Below, in pieces: positions 34,656 through 44,740 of a stretch of DNA of 64,000 nucleotides. Positions within the stretch are counted from its first letter, which is position 1; each line of letters starts with the position of its first letter. The translations under genes and the position numbers were made by a program. The stretch lies in NCBI RefSeq assembly GCF_009707385.1, contig NZ_CP046115.1:992001-1056000 (forward strand). Direction: 5' to 3'. This stretch comes from Klebsiella oxytoca. Its GTDB lineage: Bacteria > Pseudomonadota > Gammaproteobacteria > Enterobacterales > Enterobacteriaceae. The notes beneath the pieces are model-generated. The model saw nothing but the letters and a program-made list of their open reading frames with translations, was not told the DNA's origin and searched no databases.

Positions 34656-36074
34656 ATGAAAGCAGAAAATCCCTCTTCTTCAGCACATCAGTTCGTCCGC
34701 GTTCGCCGTAGCGATGCCGTGCGTCGGTTGATTCAGCGTGATAAAACGCCGCTGGCGGTGTTATTGATGGCTGCCGTCGTCGGAACGCTGGCGGGGCTGG
34801 TTGGCGTCGCGTTTGAGAAAAGCGTTAATTGGGTACAAAACGTGCGTATTAGCGCGCTGGTAGAGGTGGCGGACCACTGGTTTCTGGTCTGGCCGCTGGC
34901 CTTTATCCTCTCCGCTTTGCTGGCAATGGTGGGATATTTTCTCGTACGTCGTTTTGCCCCGGAAGCGGGCGGCTCCGGGATCCCGGAAATTGAAGGCGCG
35001 CTGGAAGAGCTGCGCCCCGTTCGCTGGTGGCGCGTGCTGCCGGTTAAGTTTATCGGTGGGATGGGGACGCTGGGCGCGGGAATGGTGCTTGGACGCGAAG
35101 GGCCGATGGTGCAGCTTGGGGGCAACCTTGGACGTATGGTGGTCGATGTGTTCCGCATGCGCAGTCCGGAAGCTCGCCATACGCTGCTGGCGACCGGTGC
35201 CGCAGCAGGACTCTCCGCTGCGTTTAACGCGCCGCTGGCCGGGATTCTGTTTATTATTGAAGAGATGCGCCCGCAGTTTCGCTACAACCTGATCTCCATT
35301 AAAGCCGTGTTTACCGGCGTGATTATGGCAACCATCGTTTTTCGCATTTTTAACGGCGATAAAGCGGTTATTGAGGTCGGCAAGCTCAGCAATGCGCCGG
35401 TCAACACGCTGTGGCTGTATTTGATCCTCGGGATGATTTTTGGCTGCATCGGCCCTTTGTTTAATACCTTAGTGCTGCGTACCCAGGATATGTTCCAGCG
35501 CATTCACGGCGGAAATATCAAAAAGTGGGTGTTGATTGGCGGATTAATCGGCGGCAGCTGCGGTGTGCTTGGGCTGATTCAGCCAGCGGCGTCCGGCGGC
35601 GGGTTTAACCTGATCCCCATCGCTGCGGAGGGCAATTTTTCCGTCGGCCTGCTGCTATTTATTTTTATCGCCAGGGTGATCACCACGCTGCTCTGCTTCT
35701 CTTCCGGCGCGCCCGGCGGTATTTTTGCGCCGATGCTGGCGCTGGGTACGCTACTGGGTACGGCGTTTGGTATGGCGGCGACGCCGCTGTTTCCGGCGTA
35801 TCATCTGGATGCGGGAACTTTTGCCATTGCCGGCATGGGGGCGCTACTCGCCGCCTCGGTGCGCGCGCCGTTGACCGGTATCGTGCTGGTGCTGGAGATG
35901 ACCGATAACTATCAGCTCATTTTGCCAATGATTATTACCTGTCTCGGCGCAACACTATTGGCACAATTCCTCGGCGGTAAGCCTTTATACTCGACCATTC
36001 TGCAGCGTACCCTGGCAAAACAAAAAGCGGAACAGGAAGCAAAGGCGCAGCCGGCCGGCGGGGAGAATACTTGA
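34656..36074 (+). CDS. clcA: H+/Cl- exchange transporter ClcA
   Basis: A dimeric inner-membrane 2 Cl-/1 H+ antiporter used in extreme acid resistance in E. coli. The 472-aa protein shows the chloride-site motifs GSGIPEIEG, the gating glutamate in [11 protein letters not shown] (E. coli has T where M is here), the proton glutamate in [20 protein letters not shown] and the Tyr of KPLYST. Start at 34656 (MKAENPSSS) gives the family length; the open frame extends 31 codons upstream but that part is not family-like, and no strong ribosome binding site marks either start. Confidence 0.94.
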   Translation: MKAENPSSSAHQFVRVRRSDAVRRLIQRDKTPLAVLLMAAVVGTLAGLVGVAFEKSVNWVQNVRISALVEVADHWFLVWPLAFILSALLAMVGYFLVRRFAPEAGGSGIPEIEGALEELRPVRWWRVLPVKFIGGMGTLGAGMVLGREGPMVQLGGNLGRMVVDVFRMRSPEARHTLLATGAAAGLSAAFNAPLAGILFIIEEMRPQFRYNLISIKAVFTGVIMATIVFRIFNGDKAVIEVGKLSNAPVNTLWLYLILGMIFGCIGPLFNTLVLRTQDMFQRIHGGNIKKWVLIGGLIGGSCGVLGLIQPAASGGGFNLIPIAAEGNFSVGLLLFIFIARVITTLLCFSSGAPGGIFAPMLALGTLLGTAFGMAATPLFPAYHLDAGTFAIAGMGALLAASVRAPLTGIVLVLEMTDNYQLILPMIITCLGATLLAQFLGGKPLYSTILQRTLAKQKAEQEAKAQPAGGENT

Positions 36075-36155
36075 ACGATTTACTCGGGTATTAGATAATG
36101 GCTCAAAAGGTCGGGTTATTCTTTAACCGGTCAGAAGTATCAATGGGAGCATAAA

Positions 36156-36500
36156 ATGAGTGATGACGTAGCGTTGCCGCTGGAGTTTACCGAAGCCGCA
36201 GCGAGTAAAGTAAAAGACCTGATTGCAGATGAAGACAATCCGAACCTGAAACTGCGCGTGTATATCACCGGCGGTGGCTGCAGCGGTTTCCAGTATGGTT
36301 TCACCTTCGACGATCAGGTTAACGATGGCGATATGACCATTGAGAAGCAGGGCGTTGGTCTGGTGGTTGACCCCATGAGTCTGCAGTATCTGGTCGGCGG
36401 TTCCGTCGATTATACCGAAGGTCTGGAAGGCTCGCGTTTTATCGTGACTAACCCGAATGCGAAAAGCACCTGCGGCTGCGGCTCCTCGTTCAGCGTCTGA
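36156..36500 (+). CDS. erpA: Iron-sulfur cluster insertion protein ErpA
   Basis: An A-type carrier that delivers Fe-S clusters to apoproteins, including the IspG/IspH enzymes of isoprenoid synthesis, and essential under aerobic growth in E. coli. The 114-aa sequence has the three cluster cysteines: one in [11 protein letters not shown] and two in STCGCGSSF at the C-terminus. GGGAG lies just before the ATG. It is followed at once by a terminator and stands alone. Confidence 0.98.
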   Translation: MSDDVALPLEFTEAAASKVKDLIADEDNPNLKLRVYITGGGCSGFQYGFTFDDQVNDGDMTIEKQGVGLVVDPMSLQYLVGGSVDYTEGLEGSRFIVTNPNAKSTCGCGSSFSV

Positions 36501-36507
36501 CGCCTGC

Positions 36508-36541
36508 CCCGGCAGATATCGCTCTGCCGGGAAGATTTTTT
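36508..36541 (+). terminator. erpA terminator
   Basis: CCCGGCAGA (36508-36516) pairs with TCTGCCGGG (36523-36531) and is followed by AAGATTTTTT. The T-run touches the stop codon of the convergent yadS. Confidence 0.85.
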
Positions 36542-37163
36542 AACTCCCGTTCTCATCAAGCGCAAAAGTTGGCAGCTTCAGGTGCCAGCGGATTGCAGCC
36601 AGCCTGATGACCAGCGTGACCACCATACCTATCATCGCCGCGTTTTCTAACGGAACCTGAAAAGTGTAGTACGCCGTCGCATGCACGATGCCGCCAGCGA
36701 TACAGGCCGTGGCGTAGATTTCCGTGCGCAGAATCATCGGGATTTCGCGCGCCAGCACGTCGCGGATAATCCCCCCGCCGACGCCGGTGACGACGCCCAT
36801 ACAGACGGCCACCAGCGGCCCGCTATGGGCGATAAAGGCTTTGTTGACACCGATACCGACAAACACCGCCAGACCGACGGCGTCCAGCACCGGCAGCACC
36901 CATTTGGGTAACCGACGCGGCTGGCGTACCAGCAGAATAGTGAGCATGCTGGTGACCATCGCTACCACCAGATCGGTAGGATCTTTAACCCAAAATACCG
37001 GGCCGTTAGCAAGGGCCATATCGCGAATGGTTCCGCCGCCCACTGCGGTCACCACGCCCAGTACCAGCACGCCGAAAGGGTCCATACGCAGCTTTCCAGC
37101 CAGCAGGACGCCAGAGATGGCAAACACGGCGGTGCCAATAATATCCAGCCAATAGACAAGCAT
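36540..37163 (-). CDS. yadS: TRIC cation channel family protein YadS
   Basis: A 207-aa inner-membrane protein of the trimeric intracellular cation (TRIC) family, formerly UPF0126. Two repeated halves each carry the glycine-rich signature GGGTIRD / GGGIIRD, in VTAVGGGTIRDMALANGPVFW and VVTGVGGGIIRDVLAREIP; seven hydrophobic segments can be counted. K+ conduction has been shown for relatives; the E. coli role is unknown. Start at 37163 (MLVYWLDIIGTAVFA); the open frame extends 45 codons further into a repeat-like element and is rejected. It lies downstream of mtnN-btuF, as in E. coli, but a 138-bp element separates it. Confidence 0.92.
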   Translation of the reverse strand: MLVYWLDIIGTAVFAISGVLLAGKLRMDPFGVLVLGVVTAVGGGTIRDMALANGPVFWVKDPTDLVVAMVTSMLTILLVRQPRRLPKWVLPVLDAVGLAVFVGIGVNKAFIAHSGPLVAVCMGVVTGVGGGIIRDVLAREIPMILRTEIYATACIAGGIVHATAYYTFQVPLENAAMIGMVVTLVIRLAAIRWHLKLPTFALDENGS

Positions 37164-37182
37164 CGTCAGTTCCCACTTATAG

Positions 37183-37320
37183 CCTATCCCATCAGGCCAT
37201 TTTATTTGCCATTCTGGCCCTGGGCAGTGCTCACAACCCTCACGTACTGCGCGTACGCTCCGGCTGTTCCGCGCTGTCCGTGTCCAGAGTGGCTGCAATA
37301 ATTGCGCCCGGTAGGATAGG
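37183..37320. repeat. MITE-like intergenic element with terminal inverted repeats (btuF-yadS)
   Basis: The gap holds a 138-bp element bounded by CCTATCC (37183-37189) and GGATAGG (37314-37320). Inside is GCAGTGCTCACAACCCTCAC followed by a GTAC...GTAC palindrome and CGCTGTCCGTGTCCAG. I recall similar GC-rich segments elsewhere in Klebsiella genomes, but copy number cannot be checked here and I cannot name the family. Confidence 0.5.
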
Positions 37321-37346
37321 TTCTTCGCACCCGGATTATCGGGTGA

Positions 37347-38144
37347 TTATTTTATCTGCTCGAGCGCAGTACAGAGCTGTTTTGCGGCGAGGATAATACG
37401 TGGGCTCGCGCGTTCAAACCAGTCGCCATGTAGCGCAATAAACGAAATTTTTAACTGATTCTGCCAGTAGCGCTCAACGGCGGGAAGTTCACTGGCGTCG
37501 CCGGCAATAACAATGGCCTGCGGCTGCCTTGCCAGCACCTGTTCGCGGCTGACCTGCGGCCAGGGAACCCGGCTGGCGGCAAAAATGTTCTCTCCTCCGC
37601 ACAGGGTCAGAACCTGATCCTGAATCGACCCTTTGCTGGTAGTAAAGAGTGGGTTAGCGCCGAACTGAAGAAAAACCCGTTTTTTCGGCGCGGCAGCGTA
37701 GCGGGCTTTTAGCGACTGGTACTCATCGTGCATATCCTGCGCCGCCAGTTTCGCCTTTTCCGGCTGCGGACTCCACTGCGCCAGCTGGCGAAGCGTCGCG
37801 ATAATATCTTCAATAGTCGAGGTTTCGACCCAGATAACTTTAATGCCGAGCGAACTTAGCTGATTCACCTGACGTTCCGCATTACCGCCGCGCCATGCCA
37901 GCACCAGATCCGGTTTGAGGGCGACGATACGTTCCAGATTCATCCCCTGCCAGCTGGAGACCTGCTCTATCTTCGCGGCTTCAGGGGGATAATCGGAATA
38001 GCTGCTGACACCAACCGGCGTAATACCGGCGGCAAACGCCAGCTCGGTGTTGGCGGGAGAGAGCGTAATCACCCGCGGCGCGGCGAAAAGCCACGCCGGG
38101 ACCAGCAGCAGGGCGGTAAGCGCCGTTTTGATCGACTTAGCCAC
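37347..38144 (-). CDS. btuF: Vitamin B12 periplasmic binding protein BtuF
   Basis: BtuF binds cobalamin in the periplasm and delivers it to BtuCD. The 265-aa precursor has a signal peptide ([14 protein letters not shown] cleaved near APRVITL), the class III binding-protein fold with [39 protein letters not shown], and a single rigid linking helix around residues 125-145. The start overlaps the end of mtnN by 8 bp, so mtnN-btuF are co-translated, the order found in E. coli. Confidence 0.96.
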   Translation of the reverse strand: MAKSIKTALTALLLVPAWLFAAPRVITLSPANTELAFAAGITPVGVSSYSDYPPEAAKIEQVSSWQGMNLERIVALKPDLVLAWRGGNAERQVNQLSSLGIKVIWVETSTIEDIIATLRQLAQWSPQPEKAKLAAQDMHDEYQSLKARYAAAPKKRVFLQFGANPLFTTSKGSIQDQVLTLCGGENIFAASRVPWPQVSREQVLARQPQAIVIAGDASELPAVERYWQNQLKISFIALHGDWFERASPRIILAAKQLCTALEQIK

Positions 38145-38835
38145 GGGCCAGGTGCTGCACCAGGTTTTCCACCATCAGGGTGGATTGTTTCGCGGCGACG
38201 GCGAGAAACTCGTCGAAGCTCAGATGCGACTGCTGATCGGCTACATCGGAGATGGCGCGAACGACAACAAACGGCACGCCATAGTTGTGGCAGACGTGCG
38301 CGATAGCCGTGGCTTCCATTTCTACGGCTACGGCCTGGGGAAAGTTGTGGCGAATTTTTGCCAGGCCAATGGACCCGTTAATAAAGGCATCGCCGCTGAC
38401 GATCAGCCCGCGTACCGCATTAAGGTTCAGCGCCTTGATGCAGGTCTCTGCGGCGGCAATCAGCTTTTCGTCAGCTTTAAAACCGGCAGGGCAGCCCGGC
38501 AGTTGACCATATTCATAACCAAACGCGGTAACGTCAGCATCGTGGTAGCGAGTTTCATCGGAGACGACGATATCGCCGACCTTCAGGGTTGATGCAAGAC
38601 CGCCCGCAGAACCGGTGTTAATAATCACATCCGGCTTACAGTGTTCCATCAGCAGGGTAGCACCCATAGCGGCGGCAACTTTACCAATACCCGATTTCAA
38701 CAGAGCGACGTCAACGCCCTGCAGCTGGCCGGTGTAGATTTCGCTACCGCCGATAGTAATGGTCTGGCGGTTGTCGATTTTGTCGCGCAGAAGGGTAACT
38801 TCTTCTTCCATAGCGCCAATAATGCCGATTTTCAT
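38137..38835 (-). CDS. mtnN: 5'-methylthioadenosine/S-adenosylhomocysteine nucleosidase
   Basis: MtnN (Pfs) cleaves adenine from methylthioadenosine, S-adenosylhomocysteine and 5'-deoxyadenosine, clearing SAM by-products and making the AI-2 precursor. The 232-aa sequence has the base Glu in [12 protein letters not shown] (residue 12), the glycine loop [10 protein letters not shown], the ribose-binding [11 protein letters not shown] and catalytic Asp in [11 protein letters not shown]. First of mtnN-btuF-(yadS), divergent from dgt with an 84-bp gap. Confidence 0.98.
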   Translation of the reverse strand: MKIGIIGAMEEEVTLLRDKIDNRQTITIGGSEIYTGQLQGVDVALLKSGIGKVAAAMGATLLMEHCKPDVIINTGSAGGLASTLKVGDIVVSDETRYHDADVTAFGYEYGQLPGCPAGFKADEKLIAAAETCIKALNLNAVRGLIVSGDAFINGSIGLAKIRHNFPQAVAVEMEATAIAHVCHNYGVPFVVVRAISDVADQQSHLSFDEFLAVAAKQSTLMVENLVQHLARG

Positions 38836-38919
38836 AGATTTACTCGCGATGTGTGGGTTTTAGCGGCATAGTCTATCATGCGCTTAGAAGGAAACGTTAT
38901 TGCTCGCTCGGGGGAGATC

Positions 38920-40434
38920 ATGGCTAAGATCGATTTTCGCAACAAGATTAACTGGCGTCGTCGCTACCGTTCGCCGCAGGGCGTTGAGACGGAGCATGAA
39001 ATTCTGCGAATTTTCGAAAGCGATCGCGGGCGCATCATTAACTCTCCGGCGATCCGCCGGTTGCAGCAGAAAACCCAGGTTTTCCCGCTGGAGCGCAACG
39101 CTGCGGTGCGTACCCGTCTCACCCACTCCCTGGAAGTTCAGCAGGTTGGCCGCTATATCGCTAAAGAGGTGTTAAGTCGCCTGAAAGAGCAGAAGCTGCT
39201 GGAGAGCTACGGGCTGGATGAGCTCACCGGGCCGTTTGAAAGCATCGTTGAAATGGCCTGCCTGATGCACGATATCGGCAATCCTCCTTTCGGCCATTTT
39301 GGCGAGGCGGCAATTAACGATTGGTTCAGCCAGCGGCTATTTCCCGGCGATGCGGCCAGTCAGCCGTTAACCGACGATCGCTGCGTGGTTGCGGCGCTGC
39401 GCCTGCAGGAGGGCGATAGCCAGTTAAATGAGCTTCGGCGTAAGGTTCGCCAGGATTTATGCTGGTTTGAAGGCAACGCACAGGGCATTCGTTTAGTGCA
39501 TACGCTGATGCGAATGAACCTCACCTGGGCGCAGGTGGGCTGTATTCTAAAATATACCCGTCCGGCCTGGTGGCGAGGAGAGACACCCGCCAGCCACAAT
39601 TATTTAATGAAGAAACCTGGTTATTATTTAGCCGAAGAAGGCTATGTCGCGAGGCTGCGTAAAGAACTGGATCTGGCGCCTTACAATCGTTTCCCATTAA
39701 CGTGGATTATGGAAGCCGCGGACGACATCTCATATTGTGTCGCCGATCTTGAAGATGCGGTGGAAAAACGCATCTTCAGCGTAGAGCAGCTTTATCAGCA
39801 TCTTTATGAGGCCTGGGGCGTCCACGAAAAAGGTTCCTTGTTTAATCAAGTTGTCGAAAATGCCTGGGAGAAATCACGTGCGAATTCTCTTAGCCGCAGC
39901 ACTGAAGATCAGTTTTTTATGTATTTACGGGTTAATACGCTTAACAGACTGGTGCCGTATGCGGCGCGGCGATTTATCGATAATCTGCCGAAGATTTTTA
40001 GCGGCGATTTTAATCACGCGCTGCTTGAAGATGATAGTGATTGCAGTCAATTGCTTGAGCTTTATAAAAATGTTGCGGTAAAACATGTGTTTAGCCATCC
40101 TGATGTCGAACAGCTGGAACTACAGGGCTATCGTGTTATTAGCGGTTTACTCGATATTTATCAGCCGTTGCTAAAATTATCGCTGGATGAGTTTAATCTG
40201 CTGGTGGAAAAAGAGCGGGTGAGAAGTTTACCGATTGCCTCGCGTCTGTTCCAGAAGCTTTCGACTCGTCATCGGTTGGCCTACGTAGAGGCGGTAAATA
40301 AGATTTCACGCAATAATCCGGAATTCCCGGTGATGGAATATTATTATCGCTGTCGTCTCATTCAGGACTATATCAGCGGTATGACCGACTTGTATGCATG
40401 GGATGAATATCGGCGACTAATGGCCGTGGAATAA
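38920..40434 (+). CDS. dgt: Deoxyguanosinetriphosphate triphosphohydrolase
   Basis: An HD-domain enzyme that hydrolyses dGTP to deoxyguanosine and triphosphate. The 504-aa product has [15 protein letters not shown] (first metal His), the HD pair in [18 protein letters not shown], and [17 protein letters not shown] (last metal Asp). The start at 38920 ([12 protein letters not shown]) follows GGGGGAG by 4 bases; the frame extends 14 codons upstream but is not family-like. From about 39590 onward the gene is noticeably richer in A/T-ending codons than its first half. Confidence 0.97.
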   Translation: MAKIDFRNKINWRRRYRSPQGVETEHEILRIFESDRGRIINSPAIRRLQQKTQVFPLERNAAVRTRLTHSLEVQQVGRYIAKEVLSRLKEQKLLESYGLDELTGPFESIVEMACLMHDIGNPPFGHFGEAAINDWFSQRLFPGDAASQPLTDDRCVVAALRLQEGDSQLNELRRKVRQDLCWFEGNAQGIRLVHTLMRMNLTWAQVGCILKYTRPAWWRGETPASHNYLMKKPGYYLAEEGYVARLRKELDLAPYNRFPLTWIMEAADDISYCVADLEDAVEKRIFSVEQLYQHLYEAWGVHEKGSLFNQVVENAWEKSRANSLSRSTEDQFFMYLRVNTLNRLVPYAARRFIDNLPKIFSGDFNHALLEDDSDCSQLLELYKNVAVKHVFSHPDVEQLELQGYRVISGLLDIYQPLLKLSLDEFNLLVEKERVRSLPIASRLFQKLSTRHRLAYVEAVNKISRNNPEFPVMEYYYRCRLIQDYISGMTDLYAWDEYRRLMAVE

Positions 40435-40490
40435 GCCGGAGTTTTGTAAAGACGAACAATAAATTTTTACTTTTGCCAAAACTTCATTCC

Positions 40491-40518
40491 GGAACTTCGC
40501 GCTATAAAATGACTCTGA
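40491..40518 (+). promoter_or_regulatory. Sigma-E promoter of degP
   Basis: -35 GGAACTT (40491-40497), 16-bp spacer, -10 TCTGA (40514-40518), a near-consensus sigma-E promoter 51 bp before the degP start. The same arrangement drives degP in E. coli in response to misfolded outer-membrane proteins. A GTAAA half-site at 40446 might belong to a CpxR box, but its partner is poor. Confidence 0.8.
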
Positions 40519-40568
40519 TAGTGACGTACACAGCAACTATTCGTTATCTGAAATCGAGATTGAAACAT

Positions 40569-42005
40569 ATGAAAAAAACCACGTTAGCAATGAGTGCCCT
40601 GGCTCTGAGTTTAGGTCTGGCGTTGTCCCCTCTCTCTGCGAGCGCGGCAGAAACAGCTTCTTCGGCTACAAATGCGCAGCAGATGCCGAGCCTGGCCCCG
40701 ATGCTGGAAAAAGTGATGCCGTCGGTCGTAAGTATTAACGTTGAGGGGAGCACCACCGTTAATACGCCGCGGATGCCGCGTAACTTCCAGCAGTTCTTTG
40801 GCGACAACTCACCGTTCTGCCAGGATGGTTCACCGTTCCAGAGCTCTCCGTTCTGTCAGGGCGGTGGACAGGGCGGCGCGCCGGGTAGCGGCGGCCAGCA
40901 GCAGAAATTTATGGCCCTCGGTTCCGGAGTTATCATTGATGCTGCAAAAGGCTATGTTGTTACCAACAACCACGTTGTGGACAATGCCACAACCATCAAA
41001 GTTCAGCTGAGCGATGGGCGTAAGTTCGAGGCGAAAGTGGTCGGTAAAGACCCGCGTTCCGATATTGCGCTGATTCAAATCCAGGATCCGAAAAACCTGA
41101 GCGCGATTAAGCTGGCAGACTCTGACTCTTTGCGCGTCGGCGATTACACCGTAGCGATCGGTAACCCGTTTGGCCTGGGTGAAACTGTAACCTCAGGGAT
41201 TGTTTCCGCGTTGGGCCGTAGCGGCCTTAACGTTGAAAATTATGAAAACTTTATCCAGACCGATGCGGCGATTAACCGCGGTAACTCCGGCGGTGCGCTG
41301 GTTAACCTCAACGGTGAGCTGATCGGTATCAACACTGCGATTCTGGCGCCGGACGGCGGTAACATTGGTATCGGCTTCGCTATTCCGAGCAACATGGTGA
41401 AAAACCTTACCGATCAGATGGTTAAGTTTGGCCAGGTTAAACGCGGTGAACTGGGCATCATGGGTACCGAGCTGAACTCCGAACTGGCGAAAGCGATGAA
41501 AGTTGATGCTCAGCGCGGCGCGTTCGTCAGCCAGGTTATGCCGAACTCGGCGGCCGCTAAGGCGGGCATCAAGGCCGGTGACGTGATCACGACTCTGAAC
41601 GGCAAGTCGATCAGCAGCTTTGCCGCACTGCGTGCTCAGGTCGGTACTATGCCGATCGGTAGTAAAGTCGAGCTTGGCCTGCTGCGTGACGGTAAGCCGG
41701 TGACGGTGACCGTCGAGCTGCAGCAGAGCAACCAGAATCAGGTCGATTCCAGCACCATCTTCAACGGTATTGAAGGTGCGGAAATGAGCAACAAAGGTCA
41801 GGATAAAGGCGTCGTGGTGAGCAACGTGAAGGCGGGCACTCCGGCGGCGCAGATTGGCCTGAAGAAAGGCGATATTATCGTTGGCGCTAACCAGCAGCCG
41901 GTGAAAAATATTGCCGACCTGCGCAAGATCTTTGATGCCAAGCCTTCGGTTCTGGCTCTGAATATTCAGCGCGGCGATGCTTCTATCTACCTGCTGATGC
42001 AGTAA
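40569..42005 (+). CDS. degP: Periplasmic serine endoprotease/chaperone DegP
   Basis: DegP (HtrA) degrades misfolded periplasmic proteins and protects outer-membrane proteins in transit. The 478-aa precursor has a signal peptide ending in PLSASA, the trypsin-like triad His135 (NNHVVD), Asp165 (RSDIALI) and Ser240 (GNSGGAL), the LA loop with two cysteines (SPFCQDGSPFQSSPFC), and two PDZ domains (QVMPNSAAAKAGIKAGD and NVKAGTPAAQIGLKKGD). Start at 40569 gives the family N-terminus; the frame runs 32 codons upstream across the sigma-E promoter and is rejected. Confidence 0.97.
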   Translation: MKKTTLAMSALALSLGLALSPLSASAAETASSATNAQQMPSLAPMLEKVMPSVVSINVEGSTTVNTPRMPRNFQQFFGDNSPFCQDGSPFQSSPFCQGGGQGGAPGSGGQQQKFMALGSGVIIDAAKGYVVTNNHVVDNATTIKVQLSDGRKFEAKVVGKDPRSDIALIQIQDPKNLSAIKLADSDSLRVGDYTVAIGNPFGLGETVTSGIVSALGRSGLNVENYENFIQTDAAINRGNSGGALVNLNGELIGINTAILAPDGGNIGIGFAIPSNMVKNLTDQMVKFGQVKRGELGIMGTELNSELAKAMKVDAQRGAFVSQVMPNSAAAKAGIKAGDVITTLNGKSISSFAALRAQVGTMPIGSKVELGLLRDGKPVTVTVELQQSNQNQVDSSTIFNGIEGAEMSNKGQDKGVVVSNVKAGTPAAQIGLKKGDIIVGANQQPVKNIADLRKIFDAKPSVLALNIQRGDASIYLLMQ

Positions 42006-42021
42006 TTTTTATCTGTTCGTT

Positions 42022-42057
42022 AAGCCCCTTTTCTCCTTACGGAGGGAAGGGGCTTTT
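42022..42057 (+). terminator. degP terminator
   Basis: AAGCCCCTT (42022-42030) and AAGGGGCTT (42047-42055) form a 9-bp stem followed by TT, 17 bases after the degP stop. Confidence 0.8.
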
Positions 42058-42195
42058 AGTTTCTGCTGAGCATTCTGTTTTTCGAACTGTGACCCCTTCC
42101 ACAACTCCATACTTCTGCCTTCTCCTTTGTGCAAACGCACAATGCAGCGTGCTGTTAACTCTTTTATTCTGGTCGTCTGCTCACGGGAGGATTAC

Positions 42196-43353
42196 ATGGC
42201 TGGCTGGCATCTCGATACCAAAATGGCGCAGGATATCGTAGCGCGTACGATGCGCATCATTGATACCAATATCAACGTGATGGATGCCCGCGGACGCATT
42301 ATCGGCAGCGGAGACCGCGAGCGAATTGGTGAATTGCACGAAGGGGCGCTGCTGGTGCTCTCGCAGGGGCGCGTTGTCGATATTGATGATGCCGTGGCCA
42401 GGCACCTGCACGGCGTGCGTCAGGGGATAAACCTGCCGCTGCGTCTGGAAGGGGAGATTGTTGGCGTCATCGGGCTGACCGGTGAACCGGAGTCGCTACG
42501 TAAATACGGTGAACTGGTTTGTATGACTGCCGAGATGATGCTGGAACAGTCGCGGCTGATGCATCTTCTGGCCCAGGATAGCCGCCTGCGCGAAGAGCTG
42601 GTCATGAACCTGATTCAGGCGGAAGAGAATACCCCGGCGCTGACCGAGTGGGCGCAGCGTCTGGGGATCGATCTTAACCAGCCGCGCGTCGTGGCGATGA
42701 TTGAAGTGGATAGCGGCCAGCTGGGCGTCGATAGCGCGATGGCGGAGCTGCAGCAGCTGCAAACCGCGCTGACCACGCCGGACCGCAATAATCTGGTGGC
42801 CATTGTCTCGCTGACCGAGATGGTGGTGTTGAAACCCGCGCTGAATGCCTTTGGCCGCTGGGATGCAGAAGATCACTGCAAACGCGTTGAGCAGCTAATA
42901 AGCCGGATGAAAGAGAACGGTCAGCTGCGCTTTCGCGTGGCGCTGGGTAATTTCTTCACCGGGCCTGGCAGTATTGCCCGTTCTTACCGTACCGCCAGAA
43001 CGACGATGATGGTCGGCAAGCAGCGAATGCCGGAGAGCCGGAGCTATTTCTACCAGGATTTGATGCTACCGGTGCTGCTTGATAGCCTGCGCGGCGGCTG
43101 GCAGGCCAACGAGCTGGCGCGCCCGCTGGTTCGCCTGAAAGCGATGGATAATAACGGGCTGCTGCGTCGTACCCTCCAGGCATGGTTTCGTCATAACGTT
43201 CAGCCGCTGGCGACTTCTAAGGCGCTGTTTATTCATCGTAATACTCTGGAATATCGCTTGAATCGTATTTCTGAGCTGACGGGGCTGGATTTGGGGAGTT
43301 TTGACGATCGTCTGCTGTTGTATATCGCGCTACAGCTGGATGAACAGAGATAG
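42196..43353 (+). CDS. cdaR: Carbohydrate diacid regulator
   Basis: CdaR (SdaR) activates glucarate and galactarate use genes (gudPXD, garPLRK, garD) in E. coli in response to a diacid such as glycerate. The 385-aa sequence has the N-terminal sugar-diacid sensor (IVARTMRIIDTNINVMDARGRIIGSG), a middle GGDEF-like domain, and a C-terminal PucR-type helix-turn-helix (SKALFIHRNTLEYRLNRISEL). Start at 42196 (MAGWHLDTKM) follows GGGAGG. Target operons are not in this window. Confidence 0.96.
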   Translation: MAGWHLDTKMAQDIVARTMRIIDTNINVMDARGRIIGSGDRERIGELHEGALLVLSQGRVVDIDDAVARHLHGVRQGINLPLRLEGEIVGVIGLTGEPESLRKYGELVCMTAEMMLEQSRLMHLLAQDSRLREELVMNLIQAEENTPALTEWAQRLGIDLNQPRVVAMIEVDSGQLGVDSAMAELQQLQTALTTPDRNNLVAIVSLTEMVVLKPALNAFGRWDAEDHCKRVEQLISRMKENGQLRFRVALGNFFTGPGSIARSYRTARTTMMVGKQRMPESRSYFYQDLMLPVLLDSLRGGWQANELARPLVRLKAMDNNGLLRRTLQAWFRHNVQPLATSKALFIHRNTLEYRLNRISELTGLDLGSFDDRLLLYIALQLDEQR

Positions 43354-43357
43354 GATA

Positions 43358-43392
43358 CCGTTCCCGGCTGAGCGAAGCGCCGCCGGGAGCGG
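43358..43392. repeat. REP-like hairpin between cdaR and yaeH
   Basis: CCGTTCCCGGC (43358-43368) pairs with GCCGGGAGCGG (43382-43392) around TGAGCGAAGCGCC, resembling the Klebsiella REP core. It lies in the 48-bp gap between the convergent cdaR and yaeH stops and may act as a shared 3'-end barrier. Confidence 0.6.
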
Positions 43393-43401
43393 TGGGAAAT
43401 T

Positions 43402-43791
43402 TTATTTATTGCGCGTCAGTTTTTCCAGATCGGATTCAATCTCGCTGATCTTATTGGTGACGACGCTTTCCAGATGACGCAGATCGTCGAGGATCTTACG
43501 TTTCAGATCGATTTCGGTACGATCGCGCTGACAGATTTGATCCAGCTCGTCGATGATATAGCGTAGGTTAGGGCTAATTTCCTGGACTTCTTTATACCCC
43601 TGGCCCACGCCGTCAGCGACAACGGTTTTGCGCTGGCGCGGATACTTAAACTTAACGCTTTTAGCGAAGAACTCGCCTTTATCCTTCTGAAAATAGATTT
43701 TCAGAATATCGTTGTTGGCTTCCTGCCGCAGGCTGTAGCGATCGATTTCATCAGGATTGGTAATACCAAGACTTTTCAGATTATCGTACAT
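43402..43791 (-). CDS. yaeH: UPF0325 family protein YaeH
   Basis: A 129-aa conserved gammaproteobacterial protein of unknown function. It is hydrophilic, begins [20 protein letters not shown] and has a coiled-coil-prone helical C-terminal half ([20 protein letters not shown] and onwards). No catalytic motif or signal peptide is visible. AAAGGT lies 6 bases before the ATG. Position next to dapD is conserved in E. coli. I cannot assign a function. Confidence 0.93.
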   Translation of the reverse strand: MYDNLKSLGITNPDEIDRYSLRQEANNDILKIYFQKDKGEFFAKSVKFKYPRQRKTVVADGVGQGYKEVQEISPNLRYIIDELDQICQRDRTEIDLKRKILDDLRHLESVVTNKISEIESDLEKLTRNK

Positions 43792-43862
43792 AACGGTACC
43801 TTTGATATCATCGTAATCTTTGAATAATTAACGAAAAAATCTATCTTCGCCAGCTTAATATA

Positions 43863-43890
43863 TAAAAAAAGCGGGATTCCTCCCGCTTTC
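43863..43890 (-). terminator. dapD terminator
   Basis: On the minus strand AAAGCGGGA, loop GGAA, TCCCGCTTTTTTT: an intrinsic terminator starting 9 bases after the dapD stop. Confidence 0.88.
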
Positions 43891-43898
43891 TACACTGC

Positions 43899-44723
43899 TT
43901 AGTCGATGGTACGCAGAAGTTCGTTAATACCGACCTTACCGCGGGTTTTAGCGTCGACTTTCTTCACGATGACCGCGCAGTACAGGCTGTATTTACCATC
44001 TTTCGACGGCAGGTTGCCGGATACCACGACTGAGCCGGCAGGAACGCGGCCGTAGAACACTTCACCGGTTTCGCGATCGTAGATTTTGGTGCTCTGGCCA
44101 AGGTATACGCCCATAGAGATAACGGAACCCTCTTCGACGATGACGCCTTCGACCACTTCCGAACGCGCGCCGATAAAGCAGTTATCTTCGATAATGGTCG
44201 GGTTAGCCTGCAGCGGCTCCAGAACGCCACCGATACCGACGCCGCCGGACAGGTGGACGTTTTTGCCGATCTGCGCGCAGGAACCGACGGTGGCCCAGGT
44301 ATCAACCATGGTGCCTTCATCAACGTAGGCACCGATGTTTACGTAGGACGGCATCAGAACCGTATTGCGCGCGATAAATGCACCCTGTCGAACGGCCGCT
44401 GGCGGAACCACGCGGAAACCTTCTTTCTGGAAACGCGCTTCATCGTAATCTGCGAACTTCATTGGGACTTTATCGAAGTAGCGGCTTTCCGCACCATCGA
44501 TAACCTGGTTATCGTTAATACGGAAAGAGAGCAGAACCGCTTTCTTCAGCCACTGATGGGTGATCCACTGGCCATCAACTTTTTCAGCGACGCGCAGCGC
44601 GCCGGAATCAAGCAGAGAAATCACCTGGTTGACCGCTTCGCGGGTTACGGTATCGACGTTTGCCGGGGTGATGTCGGCGCGACGCTCAAAGGCGGACTCA
44701 ATAATATTCTGTAATTGCTGCAT
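43899..44723 (-). CDS. dapD: 2,3,4,5-tetrahydropyridine-2,6-dicarboxylate N-succinyltransferase
   Basis: Succinylates tetrahydrodipicolinate in the lysine/diaminopimelate route needed for peptidoglycan. The 274-aa protein has a helical N-terminus, then a left-handed beta-helix of hexapeptide repeats ([51 protein letters not shown]). Start at 44723 ([15 protein letters not shown]) is chosen over an ATG five codons upstream because AAGAGA precedes it and the length then equals the E. coli protein. An ERIC element lies 17 bp upstream, between glnD and dapD. Confidence 0.97.
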   Translation of the reverse strand: MQQLQNIIESAFERRADITPANVDTVTREAVNQVISLLDSGALRVAEKVDGQWITHQWLKKAVLLSFRINDNQVIDGAESRYFDKVPMKFADYDEARFQKEGFRVVPPAAVRQGAFIARNTVLMPSYVNIGAYVDEGTMVDTWATVGSCAQIGKNVHLSGGVGIGGVLEPLQANPTIIEDNCFIGARSEVVEGVIVEEGSVISMGVYLGQSTKIYDRETGEVFYGRVPAGSVVVSGNLPSKDGKYSLYCAVIVKKVDAKTRGKVGINELLRTID

Positions 44724-44740
44724 TGTTTCTCTTTCCATTT

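Noticed and set aside
40446..40463. CpxR box upstream of degP
   Set aside because: One GTAAA half-site is present but the second half (ATAAA) is weak and its spacing is not right.
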